Part shown: positions 1 to 8,418 of the stretch, piece by piece
Layout of the letters: every line of letters begins with the position of its first letter
Numbering within the stretch: position 1 is the stretch's first letter
Assembly (NCBI RefSeq): GCF_007680605.1
Contig: NZ_VEIO01000002.1
Coordinates: 186,001 to 250,000 of the forward strand
Source: Paenibacillus xylanexedens
GTDB lineage: Bacteria; Bacillota; Bacilli; Paenibacillales; Paenibacillaceae
Reading direction: 5' to 3'
Length of the DNA: 64,000 bases
Notes under the pieces: model-generated
Database searches by the model: none
Told to the model about the DNA's origin: nothing
What the model saw: the letters and a program-made list of their open reading frames with translations, nothing else
Position numbers and translations under genes: made by a program

Positions 1-215
1 TCGTTTCATTTCCGGCAAGATGATGTCATGGATAATCTGTGTATCGACCATGCCACTGCAATAAGCGACAACGAGCTTCATCTGTCCGTCACCAAGCCGG
101 TGGCTGTCGATAATAACATCATCGGAGCCTGCGAAATAGGTTTCCAGATGATGCTGATCGATACGGAACGGTTTAGTTCCTGGACGGGGTGGTATCGTTC
201 GCGGCGTCTGAACCA
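1..215 (-). CDS. GerA-family spore germination protein, GerAA-type subunit (5' part)
   Basis: Only the first 71 codons lie in the window; the gene runs off the left edge. The ATG at 215 follows an AAGGAGG-type ribosome binding site. The visible protein has a proline-rich start and then the pattern GSDDVIIDSHRLGDGQ...VAYCSGMVDTQIIHDIILPEM, which resembles the N-terminal soluble domain of GerAA/GerKA germinant-receptor A subunits. These are inner spore membrane proteins that, with B and C subunits, sense germinants. The start overlaps the end of the upstream GerAB-type gene by 43 bases, so the two are very probably co-translated. The B-before-A order differs from the B. subtilis gerA operon. 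The family call is from motif recognition on a short stretch. Confidence 0.75.
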
Positions 216-1309
216 TGAGCAGGAGCCTCCTTGTCCTTTTTATGAATAAGAGCGGCCAGTGTCAGAAGAGTGGTGATGGTTGCCACATAAGCGAGCATGG
301 CCGGAAATTGAATGTGATCGACATAATAATCAACGTAATCAATACGCCACCACTGAATAGCAAAAGCACACATGATCAGCGTGAGACAGAGGATAGCAAT
401 GTATCTCTTTTTGGGTTTTCGAATATCCAGCAGATCAACCATCAGATACATGGAGATAGCGACACGCGCAAAGGAACCACTGAGCCATTGGTAGATCGAG
501 AGAAAATCAACGTGCTGAAAGAGCTTGCCGATATTGACGAGTTTCCACTGTTCGTATGGACTATTCCGCTGTTTCGCCGCTTCTTCTGGCCCGAATTCGA
601 CAATGGCTCCGAGGGTAGGTCCCAGCGCCATGCTGATCATGAAGAGGCCAAGCAACAACACATGCCACCAGCGTAGTTTGCCTTTAATGTCATGTTGGAA
701 GAGCATCAGCACCCAAATCTCCATGAGTCCGGCTAGAGAGTAGATCATTCCTCGGACAACGGGAGCCCAGCCGTGTTCCATGATGGGAAAGAGCTGACTG
801 TAATCTTTGTATTTCATATTGGCTGACATGACAAAGTAGCCAAGCAGAATGACCAGAGGCAACAGGATGCTGGAAGTCATCGCAATCGAGCGAATGCCCT
901 TGGCTGCCGACCAGGCAGCTACCAATGCACCTCCTCCAGCTAGCACATAGGTCGGTGTAAAAGGGAGATAGGTGGATACCGTCCAATTGGTTGTTTCATA
1001 TAAGGTGTGTGTACCTAGCGAGAAGAGCAACAAGACCGCAGTCATGCGAAAGATCCAGGAGGGCACCAAGCCAAACTCACGGGTAATCCAATCGGTCAGT
1101 CGCTGTCCGCGAATACGCCGGATGATGATGTACATCATACCCAGGAACAACAGGAACAATGGCGCTGCCGCGAGAACAGAGAGCCAGCCATCCCTTCCGG
1201 CCACATCCAGAATGGCGGGGACAGACAAGACATGACAGACCAGTCCGGCACTTAGCAAAATAATGGAGATGGATAACCAGATAGTGATCTGTCCTTTTTC
1301 CTGCCCCAT
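173..1309 (-). CDS. GerAB-type spore germination permease (endospore GerAB family)
   Basis: A 378-aa polytopic membrane protein with about ten hydrophobic segments, matching the length and texture of GerAB/GerKB subunits (amino acid/polyamine transporter superfamily). In germinant receptors this subunit forms the germinant-binding membrane channel-like component. I chose ATG 1309 (MGQEKGQITIW): the run GGGGAGGGG sits six bases upstream, whereas the in-frame ATGs at 1315 and 1330 leave no room for a binding site. It overlaps the downstream GerAA-type gene by 43 bases, which indicates translational coupling. Expression would be expected in the forespore (sigma G) from family knowledge; I could not identify a convincing sigma G promoter upstream. 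Confidence 0.85.
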   Translation of the reverse strand: MGQEKGQITIWLSISIILLSAGLVCHVLSVPAILDVAGRDGWLSVLAAAPLFLLFLGMMYIIIRRIRGQRLTDWITREFGLVPSWIFRMTAVLLLFSLGTHTLYETTNWTVSTYLPFTPTYVLAGGGALVAAWSAAKGIRSIAMTSSILLPLVILLGYFVMSANMKYKDYSQLFPIMEHGWAPVVRGMIYSLAGLMEIWVLMLFQHDIKGKLRWWHVLLLGLFMISMALGPTLGAIVEFGPEEAAKQRNSPYEQWKLVNIGKLFQHVDFLSIYQWLSGSFARVAISMYLMVDLLDIRKPKKRYIAILCLTLIMCAFAIQWWRIDYVDYYVDHIQFPAMLAYVATITTLLTLAALIHKKDKEAPAHGSDAANDTTPSRN

Positions 1310-1512
1310 GTCCATCCCCTCCCCATTCAATGTGTTTTCGTTAGATTGTACAGTCTATGAGAAAATGATTCGTTTTTCAGTTTTTTTCACAGAAAAAGCC
1401 GCCCGAGATGGACGGAGGGGAAAGAAAGATATAACATATACGATATAATGTATTGGTCAAGGTATGGGGTAGAAGGTATGAGAAGTGAGCACTCGCTCAC
1501 CACTTAAATATT

Positions 1513-1707
1513 CTAACGATCTCAGATGAGCTTATTTAAGCGAAATGGGGAGTTTTGGAATTCTAACGATCACCAGAAGCCTTATTTTACTGAAAAGAGA
1601 AGATTAACGCCCGTTTTTGAACCAATTCCCGAAAATAAGCTTTCCTGAGATCGTTAGAGTATAAAAAGGTGTGATTCTGCTCAAATAGCGTTCCTGGTGA
1701 TCGTTAG
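1513..1707. repeat. 195-bp four-box dyad repeat, copy 1
   Basis: Boxes start CTAACGATC at 1513 and 1563 (forward) and end GATCGTTAG at 1657 and 1707 (inverted). Each box reads CTAACGATC, eleven variable bases, then TATT. The offsets (50 between outer and inner boxes on each side) are the same as in the copies at 21789, 36255, 52816 and 60697. It lies between the divergent GerAB-type and dehydrogenase genes. Confidence 0.95.
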
Positions 1708-1810
1708 CGAATGGTAGCATCAGTATCCACTTACTCGCCCACATCGGTGTCCCTATCCGCACTCGACTCCGTATCTACATTCTCTTCAACAGAGTATGGA
1801 CAAGCACTTG

Positions 1811-1920
1811 CATCACTCAACAACGCTATGTAGCACTCAAATGAACTATGTAGCACTCAAATAAACTATACAGCACTAAATATCACTATCGATCAATCAA
1901 ATTCACTATGGATCACTCAA
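1811..1920. repeat. Degenerate 20-bp tandem repeat upstream of the dehydrogenase gene
   Basis: Five and a half units of exactly 20 bp, each close to NATCACTCAAATNNACTATG (units at 1811, 1831, 1851, 1871, 1891, partial 1911). The array ends about ten bases before the ribosome binding site of the gene starting at 1943, so it would be in the 5' untranslated region or overlap the promoter. Units diverge at 3-7 positions but the period never slips. Confidence 0.8.
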
Positions 1921-1942
1921 GATAAAAGGGAGGAAACTTGCG

Positions 1943-2836
1943 ATGACACAATCAACTAAATCACCTGAAGAGATTCATGTAGGCTTTATTGGAACAGGCG
2001 TTATGGGAAAAAGCATGGCTGGTCACATTCAGCGTGCAGGCTATCCGCTTCATGTTTACACGCGCACTGCCGCTAAGGCAGAAGCGCTCGTAAAGGAAGG
2101 AGCTGTCTGGCATGAAACGCCTGCGGAACTCGCTGCTGCTTGTGATGTAATCATCACCATGGTCGGTTATCCGAAGGATGTCGAGGAGATATATCTCGGA
2201 GAAGGCGGGCTTGTTGCTCATGCCAAACCAGGTTCAACACTGATTGACATGACCACTTCCAGCCCGCTGCTGGCTGCGCGCATTGCCGAAGCTGCGGAGG
2301 CTAAAGGTTTGCATGCTCTGGACGCGCCTGTATCCGGCGGCGATATCGGCGCACGGGACGGCAGGCTGTCCATTATGGTGGGTGGTGACGCGCAAGCTTT
2401 TGAAGCGGTGCGTCCGATTTTTGAACAGATGGGCACCAACATTGTGCTACAAGGCAAGCCGGGCGCCGGACAGCATACCAAAATGTGCAACCAGATTGCT
2501 ATCGCCTCTGGCATGCTCGGCGTATGCGAAGCACTCGCCTATGCCAAGACGTCGGGACTGGACGCGGAGAATGTGCTGAAGAGTATTGCGACCGGCGCAG
2601 CCGGAAGCTGGTCCCTCAGCAACTTGGGTCCGCGCATGATCGCAGGCGACTATGAGCCTGGATTCTATGTGAAACATTTTATCAAAGACATGGGAATTGC
2701 ACTGGAGTCTGCTCAAGCGATGGGCATGAACACGCCGGGACTGGCTCTGGCGGAGTCGCTCTATCAGGAAATATCGAAGAATGGCTTGGATGAGAAAGGT
2801 ACGCAAGTGCTGTACACATACTATCTCCAGGCTTAG
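1943..2836 (+). CDS. NAD(P)-dependent beta-hydroxyacid dehydrogenase (3-hydroxyisobutyrate / tartronate semialdehyde reductase family)
   Basis: A 297-aa enzyme of the usual family length. The N-terminal Rossmann motif is GFIGTGVMGKSMAGHI. The substrate-binding signature is DAPVSGGDIGARDGRLSIMVG, and the catalytic lysine lies in GKPGAGQHTKMCNQI. Family members oxidise or reduce short beta-hydroxyacids (3-hydroxyisobutyrate, glycerate/tartronate semialdehyde) with NAD or NADP in the cytoplasm. The exact substrate cannot be read from the sequence. Start ATG 1943 is preceded by GGGAGG at proper spacing. The gene stands alone, with 20-bp tandem repeats and a 195-bp repeat upstream. Confidence 0.88.
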   Translation: MTQSTKSPEEIHVGFIGTGVMGKSMAGHIQRAGYPLHVYTRTAAKAEALVKEGAVWHETPAELAAACDVIITMVGYPKDVEEIYLGEGGLVAHAKPGSTLIDMTTSSPLLAARIAEAAEAKGLHALDAPVSGGDIGARDGRLSIMVGGDAQAFEAVRPIFEQMGTNIVLQGKPGAGQHTKMCNQIAIASGMLGVCEALAYAKTSGLDAENVLKSIATGAAGSWSLSNLGPRMIAGDYEPGFYVKHFIKDMGIALESAQAMGMNTPGLALAESLYQEISKNGLDEKGTQVLYTYYLQA

Positions 2837-3167
2837 AAGATGAACATGGGAAGACGGCAGCGGACTCTTTTGCTTAGGGAAAAGGGAATGCTGCTTTTTC
2901 TATATATAATGGTATTGAAATGAACTGGGTATGGATTGGATATGGACTTATTGTGGGTTTGATGTGCGTCTAAAGTCTCGGGTTTGGGTATATACTGTCG
3001 TGCGCATTTAACGAAACAATGAATTTGAGCAATGTCTCTTTATTTTTGTTCGACTTTATCCGACATAAGGTATAGAAGTTTTCATCTAAAAGGATTAAAC
3101 ACCTACATAATTCATAATGCATAAATCATATTTAATGTACCCATTCCCAATAGAACGGAGCTTGCCC
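2837..3167 (+). promoter_or_regulatory. Intergenic region with possible promoter for the NERD gene
   Basis: A possible sigma A promoter is TTCGAC (3049-3054), 16 bases, TATAGA (3071-3076), about 95 bases before the start codon at 3168. Nothing else was recognised in this stretch. Confidence 0.35.
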
Positions 3168-3908
3168 ATGTTCAAGAAAATTTGGTCTCTGTTCAAGACG
3201 CAGCCAGAGCTTGTGAGCCCGCTTACCGATTCTGTTGCAGCTCCGGCTCTGCCGCCAGTTACAGCAATTCCTCCGCGTCTGGCCCGTAGTCGGCGCAAAA
3301 AGAAGAAGTCCGAACCCGATTGGATCAGCACGCCGCAAGAACCTACAACCGCCGAATTACTGCTTGGTTTGCCCAGTGAATATAAAGTGTTGAACGATCT
3401 GCTGGTTACCAATCCGAAATCACGTTCGGGATATTCCCAGATTGATCATGTCGTCGTTGGCCCGCGGGCGATATTTGTCATCGAAACCCGAAACCTGACA
3501 ACAGGAGAGATTCGCGGGGGCCGCCGCGAAGCAAATTGGTCCGTGAGCAGCAGCAGGGTCAAAATGTATAATCCGCTCATGCAGCATCGTGCCCATGTTG
3601 AAGCGATTCAGGCACATCTTGGGGATTACAAGCGTGTTCGGCTGGTTTCCATGGTGACGTTCACGAATCGTTGCCGGATTAGTGTTGATCCCGCCGTAAG
3701 GTATGTCAATTCCGATGAAATGATTATTTATGATCATGAATTGGTGGAGACCATTCAGCGCAAAACAGAACGACTGGAGACAGAACTTCCGGAGACCTTG
3801 TATCAAGAACAGGACACTCAGGCGATCTGGAACATGCTGAACACAGTGAATTCAACGGATCATCAGATTCGGGCCGAGCATATGGCGAAAGCTAAAGGAA
3901 TTAAATAG
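3168..3908 (+). CDS. NERD-domain (nuclease-related domain) protein
   Basis: A 246-aa protein. After a short, basic and proline-containing N-terminus, residues about 60-180 carry a NERD domain: LGLPSEYKVLNDL, then the conserved YSQIDHVVVGPRAIFVIETR (acidic and basic residues typical of restriction-endonuclease-fold nucleases), then NPLMQHRAHVEAI. NERD proteins are found in DNA-processing contexts and as stand-alone proteins; nuclease activity of this one is inferred only. ATG 3168 (MFKKIWSLFK) is chosen because a CGGAG motif precedes it; an earlier in-frame ATG at 3117 has no such site. Followed by a strong hairpin and a convergent gene. Confidence 0.75.
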   Translation: MFKKIWSLFKTQPELVSPLTDSVAAPALPPVTAIPPRLARSRRKKKKSEPDWISTPQEPTTAELLLGLPSEYKVLNDLLVTNPKSRSGYSQIDHVVVGPRAIFVIETRNLTTGEIRGGRREANWSVSSSRVKMYNPLMQHRAHVEAIQAHLGDYKRVRLVSMVTFTNRCRISVDPAVRYVNSDEMIIYDHELVETIQRKTERLETELPETLYQEQDTQAIWNMLNTVNSTDHQIRAEHMAKAKGIK

Positions 3909-3997
3909 GGAATTTATGAAAAATCAAACCGCAAGGACGCAGATCAACAAGTAAAGATGCGAGCGGAAGAATGGAATAATGAGTCACTAGACAAATG

Positions 3998-4047
3998 AAA
4001 CAGGGATATTCCAGGTCGCAATGCCAATCCCCGGAATATCCCTGTTT
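3998..4047. terminator. Hairpin between convergent genes
   Basis: Perfect 15-bp inverted repeat AAACAGGGATATTCC / GGAATATCCCTGTTT with a 20-base loop, between the ends of the NERD gene and the minus-strand gene at 4065. T-runs are weak, so termination is inferred mainly from stem and position. Confidence 0.7.
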
Positions 4048-4064
4048 GCGTTCTATTTTAACCA

Positions 4065-4733
4065 TTACGGTAAATGAAGCGTTTGAACATGGCTGGTGTG
4101 CATGAACCGTGCACGACCTTCAGCATCAATGACTTCAAGCAACTTGTCGTTGATACTTTTGAGCAATCCTGTCTGTTCGGGCTTGTAACCCAGATTTAAG
4201 ATGACGAGTTCTCCGGCCATTTTTTGCAGCTGTTGATCGAGTGTGCGAGAGAGTGAGATGGATGATGGCTGTATGGGGAAATGTTGATGTTCCATCGCAT
4301 ACGGTCTGCTATTGGAGGGAGAAGGGATAATATATTTCAGATGATGGATGGAGACATAGACCGAATGGTGCAACGGAGAATAGAAGATAAAATAATCGTT
4401 CATGATGCTGGTAATATAACCGTGTAGCGTTCGCCCACCAATGGAAATTTCACTAAATCTTCCGCGGGCATTCATGAGTACTTTTCGATAAGAGATGTTG
4501 TCATGGTCCATTTCGGGATCAGGTGCAGGCACGTCCGGGCTAGTTGAAGTTTCCTCTGATTTCGTAAAATGCATCGTTTGAATATGGTGAAGCGGCACAT
4601 AAATGTAGCGTTGATTACCATAAACCACTATAATGTCCTCTCCTGCATCAATAACCTCGCCTTGGATCGGTAGTTTACAGCCGGATAATTCAAACTCTAT
4701 CGTTTTACCTAACCACGTCGTTGCAGATTTCAC
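4065..4733 (-). CDS. Triple-repeat Lsm-like / DUF2642-like protein, probably spore associated
   Basis: A 222-aa protein built of three copies of an about 55-residue unit. Unit 1 reads GKTIEFELSGCKL...GEVIDAGEDIIVVY...YIYVPLHHIQ, unit 2 RFSEISIGGRTLHGYI...YFIFY...VYVSIHHLKYI, and unit 3 near the C-terminus ends ARFMHTSHVQTL. The pattern (short beta strands, then 'I.VPL.HI') is that of small DUF2642/CotB-type beta-barrel domains seen in spore coat proteins of Bacilli. The stop of the upstream ArsB-like gene is only 13 bases before this start, so the two are likely one operon. A spore role is inferred from the domain type and from CotB/CotH-like genes 2 kb away. No enzymatic motif is visible. 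Confidence 0.6.
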   Translation of the reverse strand: MKSATTWLGKTIEFELSGCKLPIQGEVIDAGEDIIVVYGNQRYIYVPLHHIQTMHFTKSEETSTSPDVPAPDPEMDHDNISYRKVLMNARGRFSEISIGGRTLHGYITSIMNDYFIFYSPLHHSVYVSIHHLKYIIPSPSNSRPYAMEHQHFPIQPSSISLSRTLDQQLQKMAGELVILNLGYKPEQTGLLKSINDKLLEVIDAEGRARFMHTSHVQTLHLP

Positions 4734-4746
4734 AGTATACCTCCTC

Positions 4747-6108
4747 TCAATAAAGCATAGCCACCCAAATATATAAGGAAAATAGGCTGATAATTAAACT
4801 GATGGGTATCACAATGAAGGTTACTTTCATATACTGTTTCCATGAGACCCGAATATGGTGGGTCCGTAATATATACATCCAGATTAAGGTGGCAAGTGTG
4901 CCTATGGGTGTCAATAATGCTCCGATGTCACTGCCTAGTATATTAGCGAGATATGCCAGATGAAGTTGAGTATCACTCAAATGAAGATCAGTAACGGCGA
5001 ATGTTCCGATCATGACCGAGGGCAAGTTGTTGAACAAATTAGACAGCACCGTTAGTAATAACCCGGATACGGCAATCAGACTGGCATTGCCTCTTTCGGC
5101 AATCGGGCCTGTAAATTCGGTAATCCATGTGGTCATCCCGGCTCGGTGAAGACTGTCCACAATAATATAAATGCTGAAGGCAAAGAGAAGAATATGCCAC
5201 GGCGTCTGTGTGACGACATCTTTCAGTCCGGATCGTGTACGATACCACCGTACAGCAAGCATCAGAACCACACCGGTAATGGCGACAATCTCCATGTGTA
5301 CACCGATTTGTTCAGCGAGAAAATATCCTGCCCGGATCAATACAACAATCCCGATACAGACACGGAACAACCACCAGTCTACATTCGTTTTGGAGTTATC
5401 CGATTCGGATTCTGTTGTCTTCAGTGGGTGATAACTTGATCCAGATGAACTTTGCATGGATACGGGGAACTGGTGAATAACCTTGGGTATGCTTCTGCGA
5501 AAATAATAGAGTAACAGCAAAGTCATGGCGATAATTCCGAGCATGGATGGCACAAACATCATCTGAGTGTAGGTGTTTAGGTTTAATCCAACCATTTTTA
5601 AGGCGATCAGGTTAGCGAGATTACTGAGTCCGATCGGAGCGCTGGAAGCCGTAGCAATGAGTGCACCGGAGATTAGGTAGGGCAACTGCTGGTGGATTTT
5701 CAGACGTAACATGGAACAGATTCGAATGATGATGGGGGTAGTGATCAGTATGCTGCCGTCGTTGTTGAAGAAGATGGTCATGAGAAAACAAAGTAATAGA
5801 ATAAGCCAGAACAATTGGAAGCCGGAACCTCTTGCCTTTTCAATCATGTTCACAGCGATCCAGCGAAAGAAGCCGATGCTATCCAGAATAATGGACATGA
5901 CAATGGTGGAGAGAATCGTAATCGCTGCGCCGGATACAATTTCGAAAATGCCCAGGATATGTCCCAAACTGCTTACACCGGTCAGGATAAGAAGCAGCGC
6001 CCCAAGCGAAGTGGGAATCGATTCATTTAATCCGCCAGGCCGCCACATCAGGAAAATGACTGTGATGATAAATACCCCGAAGGTTAACCACAACTGGTAA
6101 TCAGGCAT
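4747..6108 (-). CDS. ArsB/NhaD-type ion transporter (SLC13/ArsB superfamily permease)
   Basis: A 453-aa integral membrane protein with about eleven hydrophobic segments, the typical size of ArsB-like permeases. Hallmarks are FFNNDGSILITTPIII (re-entrant loop consensus of the ArsB/NhaD group) in the first half and LFNNLPSVMIGTFAV with LGSDIGALLTPIGTLATL in the second half. Such carriers export arsenite or move Na+/H+ or organic anions; the substrate is not deducible, and no arsR, arsC or arsA neighbour exists. Its start abuts the stop of the 45-aa gene upstream with no gap, and it precedes the coat-like gene at 4065, so it probably belongs to a sporulation-associated operon. Confidence 0.8.
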   Translation of the reverse strand: MPDYQLWLTFGVFIITVIFLMWRPGGLNESIPTSLGALLLILTGVSSLGHILGIFEIVSGAAITILSTIVMSIILDSIGFFRWIAVNMIEKARGSGFQLFWLILLLCFLMTIFFNNDGSILITTPIIIRICSMLRLKIHQQLPYLISGALIATASSAPIGLSNLANLIALKMVGLNLNTYTQMMFVPSMLGIIAMTLLLLYYFRRSIPKVIHQFPVSMQSSSGSSYHPLKTTESESDNSKTNVDWWLFRVCIGIVVLIRAGYFLAEQIGVHMEIVAITGVVLMLAVRWYRTRSGLKDVVTQTPWHILLFAFSIYIIVDSLHRAGMTTWITEFTGPIAERGNASLIAVSGLLLTVLSNLFNNLPSVMIGTFAVTDLHLSDTQLHLAYLANILGSDIGALLTPIGTLATLIWMYILRTHHIRVSWKQYMKVTFIVIPISLIISLFSLYIWVAMLY

Positions 6109-6246
6109 TTACTGTGATTCACCTCCCAGGGGGAGAAGTCCTTGTGAAGACTGTTTCAGATGTTCATGAGTCGAAGTGGGCCTTCCCGGCATAACAATCC
6201 AATACAAAGGCACACCTGTCAAGACGATTGCGATAAAGATCAGCAT
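6109..6246 (-). CDS. 45-aa single-span membrane protein
   Basis: A short reading frame with an excellent GGGGGG-containing ribosome binding site 6 bases before ATG. The protein begins MLIFIAIVLTGVPLYWIVMP, one membrane span, and has a soluble tail containing HEHLKQ and ending GGESQ. Its stop codon is immediately followed by the ATG of the ArsB-like permease, and a GGGAGGTGA binding site for that permease lies inside its last codons, which supports both as real genes. The function is unknown; a small partner of the permease or coat assembly is possible. Confidence 0.65.
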   Translation of the reverse strand: MLIFIAIVLTGVPLYWIVMPGRPTSTHEHLKQSSQGLLPLGGESQ

Positions 6247-6298
6247 GATCATTCCCCCCTTTAAACTGGTAGTAGCTTCGTTTGTTGTTGTTTACAAA

Positions 6299-6958
6299 TT
6301 ACCGTCTGCCTCCGGACTTATTTCCCCGAGATTTGTTACCACCCGATTTATTCCCGTGTGACTGATTGCCACGCGACTTGTTGTTGCCCGATTTGTTTCC
6401 CTGTGATTTGTTTCCGCACGCTTGGTTGCCTGCACTGCGATTCCCTTGGGAACGATTGCCGCCGGACTGCGTATTTTGTGTTTTATTCCCTTGGCTTGTG
6501 TTTTTACCGTTGTTGCCGTTGTTATTGCTATTGTTGTTGCTGCTTCCGCGAACCAGGGAGACGGATTTCACATGCTGTAAAGGAATGCGGATGATCTCCT
6601 GATTTTTCAAAGTCAGAATCAATTGGCTCTGGTTGGCATCGGCCAGGATGCCTTCCACTTTTTCCGGGCCTCCGCGGTTGATCTGTACAGGACGGAAGCG
6701 AAGTGCCTGCATCACGCCAAGGAATGTGTTCGCCGGAATCGGATTCCCCATAGGTCCTCTGGCTCCGCCGGAACGACCTGTGTCAGTAATACTTTTGACA
6801 TGAGCATCATTCACATACACCATACCTTCTTTGCAGCTCACAGCCATGTAGTCCCAGCGTACATCCATTAATGTGCCTTGGATTGAATCGGGTCCACCGC
6901 GATTAATCTTGACTTCTCTTCCAACCAAACCTCTCATTCCCTGACCATTCATAGACAT
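6299..6958 (-). CDS. CotB-like spore coat protein with Gly-Asn-Lys-Ser repeat tail
   Basis: A 219-aa protein. Residues about 10-60 (GREVKINRGGPDSIQGTL...DYMAVS...VYVNDAHVKSITD) closely resemble the N-terminus of B. subtilis CotB, and residues about 75-125 repeat the unit (VQINRGGPEKVEGIL...IIRIPLQHVKSV). The C-terminal 90 residues are low complexity, with GNKS/GNRS/GNQS units and final GGRR. In Bacillus, the kinase CotH phosphorylates serines in such repeats of CotB and CotG. The divergent neighbour here is a CotH-like gene, so a kinase-substrate pair is inferred. I chose ATG 6958 (MSMNGQG), which has GGAAGGGG upstream; the frame stays open to an ATG at 7084 that has no clear binding site. 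Confidence 0.8.
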   Translation of the reverse strand: MSMNGQGMRGLVGREVKINRGGPDSIQGTLMDVRWDYMAVSCKEGMVYVNDAHVKSITDTGRSGGARGPMGNPIPANTFLGVMQALRFRPVQINRGGPEKVEGILADANQSQLILTLKNQEIIRIPLQHVKSVSLVRGSSNNNSNNNGNNGKNTSQGNKTQNTQSGGNRSQGNRSAGNQACGNKSQGNKSGNNKSRGNQSHGNKSGGNKSRGNKSGGRR

Positions 6959-7311
6959 TGTATTTTGCCCCTTCCCAGATATAAGTTCAGATAGGCCGCT
7001 GACGGTTGTTCGTTGATGTTCGTTGAATCCCTGCCACTCGTCATTGGAGTCTGTCTGTAGTTTAATCATATGTGTACCTAGCATCTGAGGAACCAGCAGA
7101 CAACCATTTGTATAGCAAATTGGCAGTAATCTATGAGAAAAATGGTGATTTATAGATTAGTGTGATATATTTTCAGCAAATTTACATTGTGACTTCGCGG
7201 ATGGTTCCATAAATGGGCTGTGCATTCGCCCTTACGGCCTGCTGTGCTTGTGCATAGGATGATGTAATAGCCTACGGGCTTAACTCACAGGTGACCGAAA
7301 GGCGGATGGAA
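6959..7311. other. Divergent cotB-like/cotH-like intergenic region
   Basis: 353 bases between the two divergent coat genes. The part from 7085 is AT-rich and presumably holds mother-cell promoters (sigma E/K, by analogy with cot genes), but I could not find a convincing matched -35/-10 pair and claim none. Confidence 0.4.
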
Positions 7312-8364
7312 ATGACTCTACCTGTCTACCACATCCATGTGTCGACGAATGAATACCAGCGATTAACATCGAACATATGGTCAGAAACGTTTGTGAACGG
7401 CACGATGCAGATGGACGGCAAGCAGCTTCCCATTCGAATTCGGTACCGGGGTGGACATACACGCGCTTATGAGAAAAAATCATTCGAGATTCGCACGGCA
7501 AGCCGTACGTTCCACTTCAATGCGGAATATGATGACCCTTCACTGCTACGGAACGCACTTTCATTTCAGTTCTTTGAATCCATTCGAGTTCCGGCGCCTG
7601 CTACGCGCCACTGTGTGCTGTATCTCAATGATCAACTCGCGGGGGTGTATGTAAGAATCGAAGGCGTGAAGTCTTCTTATTTTCGCCAGCGGAGAATGCC
7701 TGTCCGGAGTATTTTCTACGCCGTCAACGACAACGCCAATTTTGCATTATCAACCGGATCAACTCATTTAGAAAACAGCCAGTTGTCCGGATACAGCCTG
7801 ATTCGCGGCAATGTGGAGGACCGCCAAAGACTACGCAGGTTTATTCAACAATTGAATATGAAGTCCAAGATGGATCTGTTTCGTTTTTTACAATCACGGG
7901 TGGATATTGACAACTATTTGCGCTGGTTGAGCGGAGCTGTGCTGACAGGCAATTTTGACGGATTTCATCAGAACTATACATGGTACGAAAAAGTGAAAAG
8001 TGGAAAATATGGCATTCTGCCTTGGGATTACGAAGGAACCTGGGGTAGGAACTGTTACGGGGCCAAGGTCAATCCGAATCTGGTTCGCATTCAGGGGTAC
8101 AATAAACTTACGGGGCGAATACTCGCATTTCGTACGTTTCGTGAGCAGTATAAAAGACTGATGAAACAGCATCTGGAGCGTGCCTTCACGGAGAAAAGAA
8201 TCATGCCGCTAGTATATAGATTACACGATGGAATTCGGGAAGATGTAGGGAACGACCCTTATATGAAGTGGCCCATGAATGTCTTTCTGAATGAACCGGA
8301 GAAGATTCGCACGTATGTGAAAGAGCGCCGTGAGTACGTGGGCAGCGCGTTGAAACAGCTGTAA
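7312..8364 (+). CDS. cotH: CotH family spore coat protein kinase
   Basis: A 350-aa protein, close to B. subtilis CotH (about 362 aa). CotH hallmarks are present: IRIRYRGGHTRAYEKKSFEI near residue 45, the region CVLYLNDQLAGVYVRIEGV, WLSGAVLTGNFDGFHQNY around residue 205, and GILPWDYEGTWGRN, which carries the metal-binding Asp of the atypical kinase fold. CotH phosphorylates coat proteins of the CotB/CotG type on the forming spore. Start choices are GTG 7291, ATG 7306 and ATG 7312; AAAGGCGG lies six bases before ATG 7312, which I prefer. It diverges from the CotB-like gene, its likely substrate. Confidence 0.85.
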   Translation: MTLPVYHIHVSTNEYQRLTSNIWSETFVNGTMQMDGKQLPIRIRYRGGHTRAYEKKSFEIRTASRTFHFNAEYDDPSLLRNALSFQFFESIRVPAPATRHCVLYLNDQLAGVYVRIEGVKSSYFRQRRMPVRSIFYAVNDNANFALSTGSTHLENSQLSGYSLIRGNVEDRQRLRRFIQQLNMKSKMDLFRFLQSRVDIDNYLRWLSGAVLTGNFDGFHQNYTWYEKVKSGKYGILPWDYEGTWGRNCYGAKVNPNLVRIQGYNKLTGRILAFRTFREQYKRLMKQHLERAFTEKRIMPLVYRLHDGIREDVGNDPYMKWPMNVFLNEPEKIRTYVKERREYVGSALKQL

Positions 8365-8368
8365 AAGG

Positions 8369-8410
8369 ATGCCCAGGCAACGGGCGACGCTGCCTCGGGT
8401 ATTTTATTTT
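8369..8410 (+). terminator. Terminator after cotH-like gene
   Basis: Hairpin ATGCCC-AGGCA / TGCCTCGGGTAT followed by TTTTATTTT, directly after the stop codon at 8364. Confidence 0.7.
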
Positions 8411-8418
8411 AATAAGTT

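Noticed and set aside
1513..1707. 195-bp repeats taken as insertion sequences or CRISPR-like arrays
   Set aside because: No coding capacity, no target duplication, and no spacer-repeat periodicity; boxes are inverted in pairs.
3997..4050. Search for riboswitches in leaders (3.9, 17.1, 41.9 and 63.3 kb)
   Set aside because: Only RAT-type antiterminators at 42.0 and 43.1 kb fit a known class; other hairpins are terminators or unassigned.
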